DNA of 64,000 nucleotides from Bacillus sp. V59.32b (GTDB lineage: Bacteria; Bacillota; Bacilli; Bacillales; DSM-1321). Below the pieces are notes generated by a model. That model ran no database searches and was not told the origin of the DNA. It saw nothing but the letters and a program-made list of their open reading frames with translations. This document shows positions 1-8,375 of this stretch, piece by piece; positions within the stretch are counted from its first letter, which is position 1, and each line of letters opens with the position of its first letter. The stretch is from positions 1 to 64,000 of the forward strand of contig NZ_QVTC01000042.1 in NCBI RefSeq assembly GCF_003429085.1, given 5' to 3'. A program made the translations under genes and the position numbers.

Positions 1-158
1 ATAATCGAGCACAAATCCAAATAATCGAGCACAAATCCAAATAATCGAGCACAAATCTGGATAATCGAGCAGAAATCCGAAGCATCGAGCACAAACTCAG
101 TCAACTAACAGAAATCCAACTCGTCGTGCAGAATCCAATTCAAGGAGCATAAAGACTA
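1..158. repeat. decaying tandem array of 20-bp units
   Basis: Units of exactly 20 bp begin at position 1. The first three share the core ATCGAGCACAAATC, and later units lose similarity step by step until about 158. The array runs off the left edge, so its real length is unknown. It lies downstream of the leftward ribonucleotide reductase gene. The period matches the arrays at 10.8, 14.5, 43.1 and 61.5 kb. No credible reading frame is present. Confidence 0.85.
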
Positions 159-258
159 CAAATTCTTTTGGCTGCGCAGTAAATTCTAAGTAGCGTTTCT
201 TAATTCTAGTGACGACGTGGCGTTCTTAGTCGTCGTTCATTACTTACAAGACACTAAA

Positions 259-2532
259 TTAACTCGCACAAGACTCACATTCGACGATCTCGCTTGAAGT
301 GGAACGAAGATAATAAGTTGTTTTCAATCCGGCTTTCCAGGCTTCGAGATGATAGTTTAATAAGTCCTTTGCTTTAATAGAATTTTGAACATAGATATTA
401 AAGGAAATCGACTGATCAATATGGCGCTGTCTGGCTGCGTTCTGCCGGATGCTCCAAAGCTGGTTAATCAGGAAGGAAGATTTGTAATACCATGTCGTTT
501 CACTGTTCAAATCGGGTACCGTTACAGGGATCTTATAATCCTTCTTTTCTTCTGAATATACCTTTAAAAAGATTGGATCGATACTGGCGGTACTGCCAGC
601 AATAATGGATGTCGATGCGTTGGGGGCAACGGCCATAAGATAGCCATTGCGGAGCCCGTGTTTCTGTACATCTTTTTGTAACCCTGTCCAGTCAAGCCTG
701 GAATTTCCTTCAAGATATCCTCTTTTTGAAAAATACGCGCCGCTTTCCCAATCGGAACCTTTAAACAATTGGTAAGCACCCTTCTCACGGGACAGGTTCA
801 TGCTTGCCTCGACAGTCAGGTAAGCAATGCGTTCATATAAATGATCCGCAAAACTAATTGCTTCTTCGCTCTCCCATTTGATGTTGCTTTTAGCAAGAAG
901 GTGATGCCAGCCAAATGTTCCGAGTCCAATCGAACGATATTTTTGGTTGGTTAATTGAGCCTGCAGAACTGGGATCGTATTCAAATCAATGACATTGTCG
1001 AGCATTCTGACCTGGATCGGGATTAACCTTTCCAGAACACCACTGCTCACAGCCGTGCCCAGGTTAATCGAAGAAAGATTGCATACAACGAAATCACCTG
1101 GTTCCTTCACTGTAATGATTTTTCCATCTTCTGTGTACTGTTCGACAACAGCGGTAGCGCTTTGGTTCTGGGTGATTTCCGTGCACAGGTTAGTGCAATA
1201 AATCATGCCGGCGTGGGCATTCGGGTTCATCCTGTTCACTTCATCCCGGTAAAATAAAAAGGGTGTGCCGGCTTCCAGTTGGCTTTTCATGATTCCTTTC
1301 ATGATCTCAATCGCAGAAACTTCTTCTTTAGAAAGCTGCGGATGGTTGACACATTGCCAGTATTTTTCCCGGAAGCTGCCGCTGCCACGTTCCTCATCAA
1401 AATAATCTTCCAATGAAAATCCCATTATCTTTCGGACTTCATGGGGATCAAATAAATACCACTGTGCGCGGGCTTCTACCTGTTCCATGAATAAGTCAGG
1501 AAGGCAAATGCCCGTAAATAAGTCATGGGTACGCAATCTTTCATCCCCATTATTAAGCTTGGAATCGATGAAAGAAAAAATATCTTTATGCCACACATCG
1601 AGGTAGACAGAAATCGCTCCTTTTCGCTGACCGAGCTGGTCTACGCTGACAGCTGTATTGTTCAACTGCTTCATCCAGGGAATCACTCCTGAGGAAACAC
1701 CTTTAAAGCCTTTAATATCGCTGCCCCTGCTGCGAATTTTCCCAAGATAAACACCGATTCCGCCTCCAGATTTAGACAGGTTTGCAATATCTGTATTACT
1801 GTCATAAATGCCCTGCAGGCTATCATCTACCGTATCAATGAAACAGCTGGATAGCTGGCCATAGCTTTTTCCGGCATTGGAAAGGGTAGGAGTGGCAACC
1901 GTCATATAGAGATTGCTAAGGGCCCAGTAAGCTTCCTTGATTAATTGTAACCGTTGTTCCTTCTTTTCCTGGGACATAAGCGTCATCGCGATGATCATAA
2001 ACCGCTCTTGAGGAAGCTCATAAACCCTCTTGCCATAGTCTCTGGCAAGGTATCGGTCTGAAAGAGTGCGAAGGCCTATGTACGTAAAAAGCTCATCTTT
2101 GCTAAAGTCAATATAAGTACCAAGCTCTTCCACTTCTTTCTCGGAATAACGGTCAAGCAGTAACGTACTGTATATCCCTTCAGCTGTCAGTGATTCTATT
2201 AGTCCATGGAAAGAGCTATTGAGCATCCTGTTTTGCTGTGCTTCCCGATAGAGCTTTTGCAAGTAAATCCGCGAACAGACAAATGTCCAATCGGGCTCAA
2301 ATTCCGATATATTCGCCAGGCCCTCCAGGATTAACTGGTTCGTCAATTGTTCATTCGTAATAGAATCTCTATAAGAAAGGGATGCTATTAATCTCTCTTT
2401 GTAGCTATCTGCTTTCAAGTGAGGAAAATCATTAAGAATTTCATCGAGTGAAGATAACAATCTATCGAATGAAAAGTTTTCCTCTGTGCCATTATCGTTA
2501 ATAAAAGTGAGTTGTTTTGTTTGTTCAACCAT
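259..2532 (-). CDS. nrdE: ribonucleoside-diphosphate reductase, class I, alpha subunit
   Basis: This 757-residue protein reduces ribonucleotides to deoxyribonucleotides in the cytoplasm together with a radical-bearing beta subunit. Residues ~1-100 resemble a degenerate ATP-cone region. The core shows the expected cysteines: LSSCF near residue 230, NLCTEI, and VVCNLSSINL with the radical cysteine. The radical-transfer tyrosine pair TTYYLRS lies near the C terminus, followed by the terminal redox pair CESC. The start is supported by AAGGAGG 7 bases upstream. The beta-subunit gene (nrdF/nrdB) is not in the 258 bases downstream; those bases hold repeats, so it is either beyond the left edge or elsewhere. 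A cobalamin riboswitch and terminator precede the gene, which implies repression when B12 is available and a B12-dependent reductase elsewhere (inference). NrdA versus NrdE subclass is not certain. Confidence 0.9.
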   Translation of the reverse strand: MVEQTKQLTFINDNGTEENFSFDRLLSSLDEILNDFPHLKADSYKERLIASLSYRDSITNEQLTNQLILEGLANISEFEPDWTFVCSRIYLQKLYREAQQNRMLNSSFHGLIESLTAEGIYSTLLLDRYSEKEVEELGTYIDFSKDELFTYIGLRTLSDRYLARDYGKRVYELPQERFMIIAMTLMSQEKKEQRLQLIKEAYWALSNLYMTVATPTLSNAGKSYGQLSSCFIDTVDDSLQGIYDSNTDIANLSKSGGGIGVYLGKIRSRGSDIKGFKGVSSGVIPWMKQLNNTAVSVDQLGQRKGAISVYLDVWHKDIFSFIDSKLNNGDERLRTHDLFTGICLPDLFMEQVEARAQWYLFDPHEVRKIMGFSLEDYFDEERGSGSFREKYWQCVNHPQLSKEEVSAIEIMKGIMKSQLEAGTPFLFYRDEVNRMNPNAHAGMIYCTNLCTEITQNQSATAVVEQYTEDGKIITVKEPGDFVVCNLSSINLGTAVSSGVLERLIPIQVRMLDNVIDLNTIPVLQAQLTNQKYRSIGLGTFGWHHLLAKSNIKWESEEAISFADHLYERIAYLTVEASMNLSREKGAYQLFKGSDWESGAYFSKRGYLEGNSRLDWTGLQKDVQKHGLRNGYLMAVAPNASTSIIAGSTASIDPIFLKVYSEEKKDYKIPVTVPDLNSETTWYYKSSFLINQLWSIRQNAARQRHIDQSISFNIYVQNSIKAKDLLNYHLEAWKAGLKTTYYLRSTSSEIVECESCAS

Positions 2533-2544
2533 CTGTTTGCCTCC

Positions 2545-2582
2545 TTAAAAATAAAAGATCCACTCAGGAAATTGAGTGGATC
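2545..2582 (-). terminator. intrinsic terminator of the cobalamin riboswitch
   Basis: On the minus strand a perfect 10-bp stem (GATCCACTCA / TGAGTGGATC, loop of 6) is followed by a U-rich run that ends at the nrdE ribosome site. It sits between the aptamer and the gene, so it is the likely expression platform. Confidence 0.85.
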
Positions 2583-2679
2583 AAACGACAGGTTAAAAGG
2601 AAGAAAGACACGAAAGCTCTTAAACCATCGTTTCATCTCCCCAATCCCCGAAGAATAAGAAACTTTTTGCAAGAATAAA

Positions 2680-2830
2680 GGCAGGTCTCCTGACTTGTGT
2701 TCTACCTACTTTGAGGCCTTCCCGTACTAAAGAAGTACAGTGGTTTCCTCATTTCGTCACACTTACAGTTGCGGGGACAGCTCCGGAGTTTCACCGGATT
2801 CCCTTTTCAGCCATTTCTGGCACCTTATTT
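2680..2830 (-). promoter_or_regulatory. cobalamin (AdoCbl) riboswitch
   Basis: Read on the minus strand, the region has the cobalamin aptamer landmarks in order: GGTGCC, AAAAGGGAA, CCGGTGAAACTCCGG, GCTGTCCCCGCAACTGT, the CCACTG / GGGAAGG segment, and the B12-box end AGTCAGGAGACCTGCC. The terminator at 2545-2582 follows. Family knowledge: B12 binding stabilises the form that permits termination, so nrdE should be expressed when B12 is scarce. Confidence 0.93.
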
Positions 2831-2966
2831 GCAGTTCCTATATGTAGTTGTGTTTAATTCATTAGAATCAATATATAGTATCAATCTGTATTAATCGTAA
2901 TCTATCATCATGGAAAATTCAACCCGTTTAGACAAATTTTTTTTGTAGGCGATCATTTTGAATCGG

Positions 2967-3004
2967 AAAAAGGCTTGGATAAGTTGAAATATCCAAGCCT
3001 TTTT
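2967..3004. terminator. terminator downstream of the SulP gene
   Basis: A 14-bp stem, AAAAAGGCTTGGAT / ATCCAAGCCTTTTT with a 10-base loop, follows the leftward SulP stop. The poly-A/poly-T flanks would allow action on either strand. Confidence 0.85.
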
Positions 3005-3035
3005 CTGAATATATTTTTTTATTTGCTTAGTTAAT

Positions 3036-4508
3036 TTAATGATTCGCTATTTTGGCATTTGGTTTATCATAAACGGCGAGTTTTTCGATTAAGGCGGAGC
3101 TGTCCTTATTCAGACCAAGCAGTTGGACGGTCTTCCCATTATCCTGATATTTCATGACAACCTTATCAATAGCTCCCACCGCTGAATCATCCCACACATG
3201 GGATTGTGAAAAGTCAATGACAATCACATCTGATGATTCTCTGTAATCAAATTTAGAAACGAAATCACTAACAGAGGCAAAGAATAACTGCCCTTTTACA
3301 TAATAAGTGCTTCTTTTAGCGGCTGGATCGATATTTTTATCAACCTGAACCTTGGAAATTTTCACCGCAAAGAAAATCATACTTAAGACTACGCCGGCAA
3401 ACACACCTTTAGATAAATCATGCGTATAAACGACAGTCGATACTGTGACTAGCATTACGATAGTGTCCGTTTTAGGAACAAGATGAAGCTTTGTTAGCGA
3501 TGACCAGTCGAAAGTTCCGATACAAACCATAATCATTACCCCGACAAGAGCGGCCATCGGTATTTTTACGAGTACACCATTCAAGGAAACGATCAAGACC
3601 ATTAAGAAAACACCAGCCACTAAGCTTGATAATCTGCCGCGGCCGCCGGATTTGATATTGATACCCGACTGTCCGATCATTGCGCACCCGGCCATCCCGC
3701 CAAAAAAACCAGTTATAATATTGGCGATTCCTTGTCCTCTTGCTTCTTTGTTTTTATTGCTATCTGTATCAGTTAAGTCGTCTACAATTTGTGCTGTTAA
3801 TAGCGATTCCAGCAGTCCGACAAAGGCTAATGCAATCGAATAAGGCAAGATAATCAAAAGCGTATCCAAGTTTACCGGGATATCCGGCAGCATAAACATG
3901 GGCAAAGCCTGTTTAAGCTCTCCCATGTCGCCAACTGTCCGCGTGGGCGTGCCTGCTACAACGGAAATAATTGTGATAATGATAATTGCAACAAGCGGAG
4001 AGGGAACAGCTTTTGTAACCTTAGGAAACAAATAGATGATCGCGAGTGCTCCGGCAGTCATCGCATACATAACCCATGTTTCACCAACAAAGTGGGGAAG
4101 TTGGGCCATGAAAATTAAAATCGCAAGTGAATTGACGAATCCTATCATGACCGAACGGGGAATGAATTTCAGTAGCCTCCCAATTTTACACACACCAAGG
4201 ATTATCTGAATCACACCTGTCAAAACGGTAGCCGCCAATAAATATTGCAACCCGTGATCTTTTACCAGATCCACCATAACTAGCGCCATCGCCCCTGTGG
4301 CAGCGGAAATCATTCCTGGCCTGCCGCCAACAAAGGCAATGACAACAGCGATACAAAAAGAAGCGTACAATCCTACCATCGGATCAACACCTGCAATAAT
4401 GGAGAAGGCAATCGCTTCAGGAATCAATGCTAACGCCACTACAATACCGGATAGAACATCACCTCTGATATTGCCAAACCACTCCTGTTTAATTGTCTGT
4501 AAATTCAA
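3036..4508 (-). CDS. SulP-family anion transporter with C-terminal STAS domain
   Basis: This 490-residue inner-membrane protein of the SLC26/SulP family transports sulfate, bicarbonate or a related anion. Residues ~10-380 form repeated hydrophobic helices, with the family-like stretches [17 protein letters not shown] near the N terminus and [16 protein letters not shown] in the middle. A STAS domain occupies about residues 390-480 ([18 protein letters not shown]). The start codon is TTG, with AAGGGG about 8 bases upstream. A universal stress protein gene is divergent to it, a neighbourhood seen for SulP genes in Bacillus. The substrate cannot be read from the sequence. Confidence 0.88.
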   Translation of the reverse strand: MNLQTIKQEWFGNIRGDVLSGIVVALALIPEAIAFSIIAGVDPMVGLYASFCIAVVIAFVGGRPGMISAATGAMALVMVDLVKDHGLQYLLAATVLTGVIQIILGVCKIGRLLKFIPRSVMIGFVNSLAILIFMAQLPHFVGETWVMYAMTAGALAIIYLFPKVTKAVPSPLVAIIIITIISVVAGTPTRTVGDMGELKQALPMFMLPDIPVNLDTLLIILPYSIALAFVGLLESLLTAQIVDDLTDTDSNKNKEARGQGIANIITGFFGGMAGCAMIGQSGINIKSGGRGRLSSLVAGVFLMVLIVSLNGVLVKIPMAALVGVMIMVCIGTFDWSSLTKLHLVPKTDTIVMLVTVSTVVYTHDLSKGVFAGVVLSMIFFAVKISKVQVDKNIDPAAKRSTYYVKGQLFFASVSDFVSKFDYRESSDVIVIDFSQSHVWDDSAVGAIDKVVMKYQDNGKTVQLLGLNKDSSALIEKLAVYDKPNAKIANH

Positions 4509-4785
4509 AAGAACACCCCTTTATATTTTTTAAAACTATGTTTTTTAATGACTTTCAACTCTCATGAAAGTCGGGCCCGTTATCAATGCTATTGATTATA
4601 GCATGTTTATATAAATCGTTGAAGTGCACATAAAAGCGGATAAATTGTCCGATTCCTCTTGAAATCGTCAATTTTCACCGATCCTGGCATATCGATTATC
4701 TCTCTATGAAAATGAAAAATTTTAATGAATCATTATCCTTTGATGGTAAAATGAGAATTAACAATACATAGGAGGGGGTTAGATT

Positions 4786-5202
4786 ATGTTTCATAAAATC
4801 CTTTTAGCTGCAGATGGTTCCCAAAATGCGGTGCGAGCCGCGGAAAAAGCCGCCTATATGGCAAAATTAGAAAACGCAATGATTACTGTCTTTTATGTAG
4901 TTGACAGCTCCACATCAAAAAGTGATGTATTGCTTGAAGGTGACAGGGGTGCGGTTGATGAGAGGCGGAAGCAGCGTTTAGCTCCTGTAGAGGAAATCCT
5001 GAACGAAAAGGGCATAAGGGCGGAGATAAAAATATTGAAAGGGGACCCTGGCCCCTCCATTGTTAAGTATGTCAATGAAAATCAATTTGACTTGGTCGTG
5101 ATTGGAAGCAGGGGGCTGAATTCTCTTCAGGAAATGGTCCTGGGCAGCGTTAGCCATAAGGTCGCGAAGCGGGTACAGTGCCCGGTTATGATCGTTAAAT
5201 AA
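4786..5202 (+). CDS. universal stress protein, UspA family
   Basis: This is a 138-residue cytoplasmic single-domain Usp. The N terminus KILLAADGS is the first nucleotide-binding strand, and the C terminus VVIGSRGLN...GSVSHKVAKRVQCPVMIVK carries the ATP-binding G-2x-G-9x-G(S/T)-type loop. The ATG follows AGGAGGGGG. The gene is divergent from the SulP transporter and ends in its own terminator, so it is probably monocistronic. It could modulate the neighbouring transporter, but that is inference. Confidence 0.9.
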   Translation: MFHKILLAADGSQNAVRAAEKAAYMAKLENAMITVFYVVDSSTSKSDVLLEGDRGAVDERRKQRLAPVEEILNEKGIRAEIKILKGDPGPSIVKYVNENQFDLVVIGSRGLNSLQEMVLGSVSHKVAKRVQCPVMIVK

Positions 5203-5204
5203 TA

Positions 5205-5230
5205 AAGAAGATGCTTATGCGCATCTTCTT
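5205..5230. terminator. bidirectional terminator between convergent genes
   Basis: AAGAAGATGC / GCATCTTCTT with a short loop separates the usp stop from the convergent small gene. A- and T-rich flanks are present on both sides. Confidence 0.8.
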
Positions 5231-5233
5231 CTT

Positions 5234-5437
5234 TTATATTCTGTCGCTCGATGATCGATCCTTTGTGTCTTCTTTATCCCGTTCTTCCTCTTTTTCCATC
5301 TCAATGTCCTCTAGTGGCAGATCATCAATCGGCATAACAACTTGATCTCGTTCTTTTTGTTTTTCCCAGTTTTCTTTAAAGGCCTTCGATTTGTCATTTC
5401 GTTCTTCAAGCACCTGGTCTTTTTCAGAGTTTTTCAT
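5234..5437 (-). CDS. small highly charged protein of unknown function
   Basis: This is a 67-residue, strongly acidic and basic protein (MKNSEKDQVLEERNDKSK... ending in a DRSSSDRI-like tail) with no membrane segment, probably coiled or disordered. An ATG 9 bases further upstream abuts the ribosome site GGAGGG directly. The ATG used here lies 9 bases after that site and is the better start. I do not recognise the family. A shared terminator with the convergent usp gene and a good ribosome site argue that it is real. Confidence 0.65.
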   Translation of the reverse strand: MKNSEKDQVLEERNDKSKAFKENWEKQKERDQVVMPIDDLPLEDIEMEKEEERDKEDTKDRSSSDRI

Positions 5438-5582
5438 AGTAGCCATCCCTCCATAACCATTTTTATTTCATTTCCCTGTTGGCCCTGAAGTGAAACGCCT
5501 GAGCTGTATGTAAGAAAAAAATAAAGGACTTTTAAACGATGTGTCTAAATCAATATAGGTGAAGTGCAGAGGGGGAGAGGGA

Positions 5583-5876
5583 ATGATTTTGGAAGCGGTT
5601 ATGCTTCAAGTCAAACCAGGAATGGAGAGAGAATATGAAGATGCTTTTCGAGAGGCATCCACAATCATTTCTTCCATGAAAGGTTATATATCCCATAGCT
5701 TGCAGCGCTGTATGGAAGTGAACGGGAAATACTTGCTGCTGGTTAATTGGGAGCAGTTGGAAGATCATACAATCGGATTTAGGCAATCGGCTGAATATCA
5801 GGAATGGAGAAGGCAATTGCATCATTTTTATGATCCATTCCCGACAGTCGAACATTTTGAAAAAGTCGAATTTTAG
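5583..5876 (+). CDS. antibiotic-biosynthesis-monooxygenase (ABM) fold protein
   Basis: This small protein of 97 residues has the dimeric ferredoxin-like ABM fold seen in YgiN/YcnE/HmoB relatives. The pattern ILEAVMLQVKPGMEREYEDAF, then SSMKGYISHSL, then KYLLLVNWEQLEDH and a late W/F-rich helix matches that family. The ATG is preceded by GAGGGGGAGAGGG; a more upstream ATG would lie in front of that site and is not favoured. The family includes oxygenases and heme-degrading enzymes as well as non-catalytic members, so no reaction is assigned. A terminator follows at 5933. Confidence 0.8.
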   Translation: MILEAVMLQVKPGMEREYEDAFREASTIISSMKGYISHSLQRCMEVNGKYLLLVNWEQLEDHTIGFRQSAEYQEWRRQLHHFYDPFPTVEHFEKVEF

Positions 5877-5932
5877 CCGGATATTCGAGGATGTATAGAA
5901 AAGAAGGCTAGAAAGCTTGAAAGAATAATGAC

Positions 5933-5960
5933 ACACCGTTCGAAATTCGGACGGTGTTTT
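5933..5960 (+). terminator. intrinsic terminator after the ABM gene
   Basis: ACACCGT / ACGGTGT stem with an 11-base loop, followed by TTTATT. Confidence 0.75.
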
Positions 5961-6067
5961 ATTATGGAAACTGACTAATTGAGCCATAATAGTTATATCG
6001 TACAATGAACTGGTTTTTGTATTCATTGAATATGGGTAAATGGAAGGGAGGTATGGGAGGGATGTCG

Positions 6068-6766
6068 ATGAAGACGGAGTTATTATTTATATCATTATAT
6101 TTTGTAATCATTGCTCTAGTAATTGAGATAGCGGTCGTACTTTTAAATTTCACCGGGATGAAGTCGAAGATTTCCCGCTTTCAGGTTATCTCGATGCTCA
6201 CGGCTACAGGATTTACGACAGATGAGGCAAAGGTCGTTATAGATCATCCGGTTCGCAGGCGGATTGCATCCTTTCTGATGCTGTTCGGTGTATTCTCCCT
6301 GGCGGTCATCATTTCGTCTATAAGCAGTATCCTGTCCGATGATTTACGAACCAGGGAGCTTTCTTTTATCTGTATCGGGTTAGCTTTAATACTCGGGATC
6401 GTACATACACCTTGGGTCAAGAATAGGGCTTCAATAATGGAAGGAAAGATTGAGAAAAGTTATCAAATGTACGAGCTGCCTATTAAGGATGTCCTTTATT
6501 TAAATGAAGATGACCTGGTCACGGACATAGTTGTCGGTGACGATTCAAAACTGATTGGCAAGCGTATTGAGGATATAATTTCTAAAGGTGATGATATTAG
6601 CATTCTTTTTATCAAGCGGGGAAAGGTCCAAATACGCAGGGATTTGTATGATAGTGAAATAAATGAAGGAGATCAGGTGTTTCTTTATGGAAACAAAAAA
6701 GAAATTGAGAAGAAGTTTAAACTTGAACTGGATGAAAAAAAGAAAGCTGAGGAAAAAGGGGATTAG
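6068..6766 (+). CDS. membrane protein with C-terminal TrkA-C (RCK_C) domain
   Basis: This is a protein of about 232 residues with three hydrophobic N-terminal segments (ELLFISLYFVIIALVIEIAVV, then ASFLMLFGVFSLAVIISS, then LSFICIGLALILGIV) and a cytosolic TrkA-C domain at roughly residues 135-215 (DLVTDIVVGDDSKLIGKRIEDI...GDQVFLYG). TrkA-C domains bind small ligands such as cyclic dinucleotides or nucleotides and regulate ion transporters. Several in-frame ATGs crowd the start (6005, 6032, 6053, 6062, 6068). GGGAGG lies 7 bases before 6068, which is therefore preferred. The gene stands alone and ends at a strong terminator. Confidence 0.78.
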   Translation: MKTELLFISLYFVIIALVIEIAVVLLNFTGMKSKISRFQVISMLTATGFTTDEAKVVIDHPVRRRIASFLMLFGVFSLAVIISSISSILSDDLRTRELSFICIGLALILGIVHTPWVKNRASIMEGKIEKSYQMYELPIKDVLYLNEDDLVTDIVVGDDSKLIGKRIEDIISKGDDISILFIKRGKVQIRRDLYDSEINEGDQVFLYGNKKEIEKKFKLELDEKKKAEEKGD

Positions 6767-6781
6767 CTGAATAATAATAGA

Positions 6782-6820
6782 ATCCTATGCCGGCCTTATA
6801 TAGCCGGCATAGGATTTTTT
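6782..6820 (+). terminator. strong intrinsic terminator
   Basis: A 13-bp perfect stem ATCCTATGCCGGC / GCCGGCATAGGAT followed by a T run. Confidence 0.9.
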
Positions 6821-6980
6821 AGGGCCACATCCTTTTCTTTAAGATTGCCGTTTGAAAGAGCCCTTACAAAAATGTATGATAGATAGGTAATGAAAGTGTA
6901 AAAGAAACGATACATATTGAATACATTCGTTTAAAATGAATAAGGATAAATAAGCAAAGGATGGGAATGAAACAGGCACT

Positions 6981-8015
6981 ATGCTTCTACGATGGTTTTG
7001 GAGGATTGTCATCCTTCTGTTAGTATTTTTTCTTGTACCATATTCCTGGACGTTGATTTTCGCGCTTGTTACAGCGATGCTTCTGGATGGACTTGTCTCG
7101 TCGATCAGCGATACGTTCAAACTGAAAAAACGGCTTTGGTCTGTCTTAATAGCATTCCTTGTGTATGTTGGCGGTTTGCTGGGTCTCGCTTTTATCGTCA
7201 TCTCCGTATTGACAAAGCAAATCATAAATCTCTCTCAAAAAACTCCCGGGCTTGTAAGGGAAATCTATTCATCCGTTATCCTGCCCTTTATAAGGGAATG
7301 GGAGAAATATTCACAATCGCTGCCTTCCGAGGTCATCAGGTCCGTGGAGGATGCGCTTGAAAGAGGAATTACATCGCTGGAACGGTTTACCCAGAATCTT
7401 GTAGAAAGCACTGTCCAATTAGTGACTGTCGTTCCTGGATTTTTGATTGATTTCTTAATCTATTTAATTGCTTTGTTTTTAATCTTGCTGGAATTTCCTT
7501 TAATCAAGTTGAAGGTCCGGGCATTCTTGAAAGAGTCTACTTACCAGAAAATGTCCCTAGTTTTTCGAGATTTAAGCAAAGCGGGAGTTGGGTTTTTAAA
7601 AGCACAAGTGTTTCTGAGCTTGATTACCTTCACAATGGCCTACACAGGCCTCTGGCTGTTGGATGTACCTTATACATTGCTCTTGTCCATCTTAATCGTT
7701 TTTGTGGATATCCTGCCCATTCTCGGTACCGGATCGGTATTGGTGCCTTGGGCTGTCGTCGCCCTTTTTCAAGGGAATCAGCAACTTGGGATTGGTTTGC
7801 TCATCATGTTTGTTGTCATTACGATTATAAGAAGGATCGTGGAGCCGAAGGTATATTCCGCCAATATGGGCTTGACACCGCTTGCGGCTTTGATCAGTCT
7901 TTATTTAGGTTTTAAAATCCTTGGCTTCATTGGCCTCTTCCTGGGTCCTGCTTTGGTCATTGTTTATGAAACATTGAAAAAAGCTGGAGTCATTAAACTG
8001 AACATCCGAATCTGA
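6981..8015 (+). CDS. ytvI: AI-2E/permease-family membrane protein, YtvI-like
   Basis: This 344-residue polytopic membrane protein has about seven helices. The C-terminal block VPWAVVALFQGN...RRIVEPKVYSANMGLTPLAAL...GFIGLFLGPAL is diagnostic of the PerM/AI-2E-transporter family and most resembles the sporulation-linked YtvI subgroup. The ATG at 6981 is the only plausible start, because the frame is open only to 6954 and offers no other start codon. Its ribosome site (AAAGGATGGG, about 12 bases away or more) is weak. The role in sporulation is known for YtvI only by expression and naming, so the function remains general. Confidence 0.78.
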   Translation: MLLRWFWRIVILLLVFFLVPYSWTLIFALVTAMLLDGLVSSISDTFKLKKRLWSVLIAFLVYVGGLLGLAFIVISVLTKQIINLSQKTPGLVREIYSSVILPFIREWEKYSQSLPSEVIRSVEDALERGITSLERFTQNLVESTVQLVTVVPGFLIDFLIYLIALFLILLEFPLIKLKVRAFLKESTYQKMSLVFRDLSKAGVGFLKAQVFLSLITFTMAYTGLWLLDVPYTLLLSILIVFVDILPILGTGSVLVPWAVVALFQGNQQLGIGLLIMFVVITIIRRIVEPKVYSANMGLTPLAALISLYLGFKILGFIGLFLGPALVIVYETLKKAGVIKLNIRI

Positions 8016-8040
8016 AAATGGTCCAAATGATCATTTGACG

Positions 8041-8087
8041 AAAAAAAGGCATAAGACATTTCAAATAAATGTTCTTACGCCTTTTTT
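8041..8087 (+). terminator. terminator that overlaps the convergent coding sequence
   Basis: AAAAAGGC(A)TAAGACATTT pairs with AAATGTTCTTACGCCTTTTT around a 5-6 base loop. The right arm also encodes the last nine residues of the convergent small zinc protein gene. Confidence 0.85.
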
Positions 8088-8213
8088 CATATCACTGATA
8101 CTTTTCGTTGTTTTACCGTGGCCGCTGCAGTGAGTACAAGGACGTGAGAAAAATTGGAGATAAGATGTTTTTCCTTTTCCGTCGCAATGCTGGCAGATTT
8201 CTATAAGTTTCAT
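8061..8213 (-). CDS. small CxxCxGxG zinc-finger protein (YuiA/DnaJ-like motif)
   Basis: This is a 50-residue protein with two DnaJ-type repeats, CQHCDGKGKT and CTHCSGHGKT, which should bind one zinc ion. The start at 8213 follows AAAAGGAGG by a proper gap; upstream in-frame ATGs have no ribosome site. B. subtilis encodes comparable tiny proteins (for example YuiA), whose function is not established. Its last codons lie inside the terminator hairpin of the convergent ytvI-like gene, so the 3' ends interlock. Confidence 0.75.
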   Translation of the reverse strand: MKLIEICQHCDGKGKTSYLQFFSRPCTHCSGHGKTTKSISDMKKGVRTFI

Positions 8214-8335
8214 TAAAATGCCTCCTTTTATATGGTATGTTTCCCGAAAGATCATCGGGCATACATAAATAAAAAGACATATGAAAATAATCAAATAATC
8301 TACTTTATAATATGCGGCAGGGGGCCAATTGAAGC

Positions 8336-8369
8336 ATAAAAAAGCCGGCCAAAACGAAATGGGCCGGCT
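8336..8369 (-). terminator. terminator of the CorC-family gene
   Basis: On the minus strand AGCCGGCC / GGCCGGCT (loop about 11) is followed by a run of T. Confidence 0.85.
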
Positions 8370-8375
8370 AGGTGT

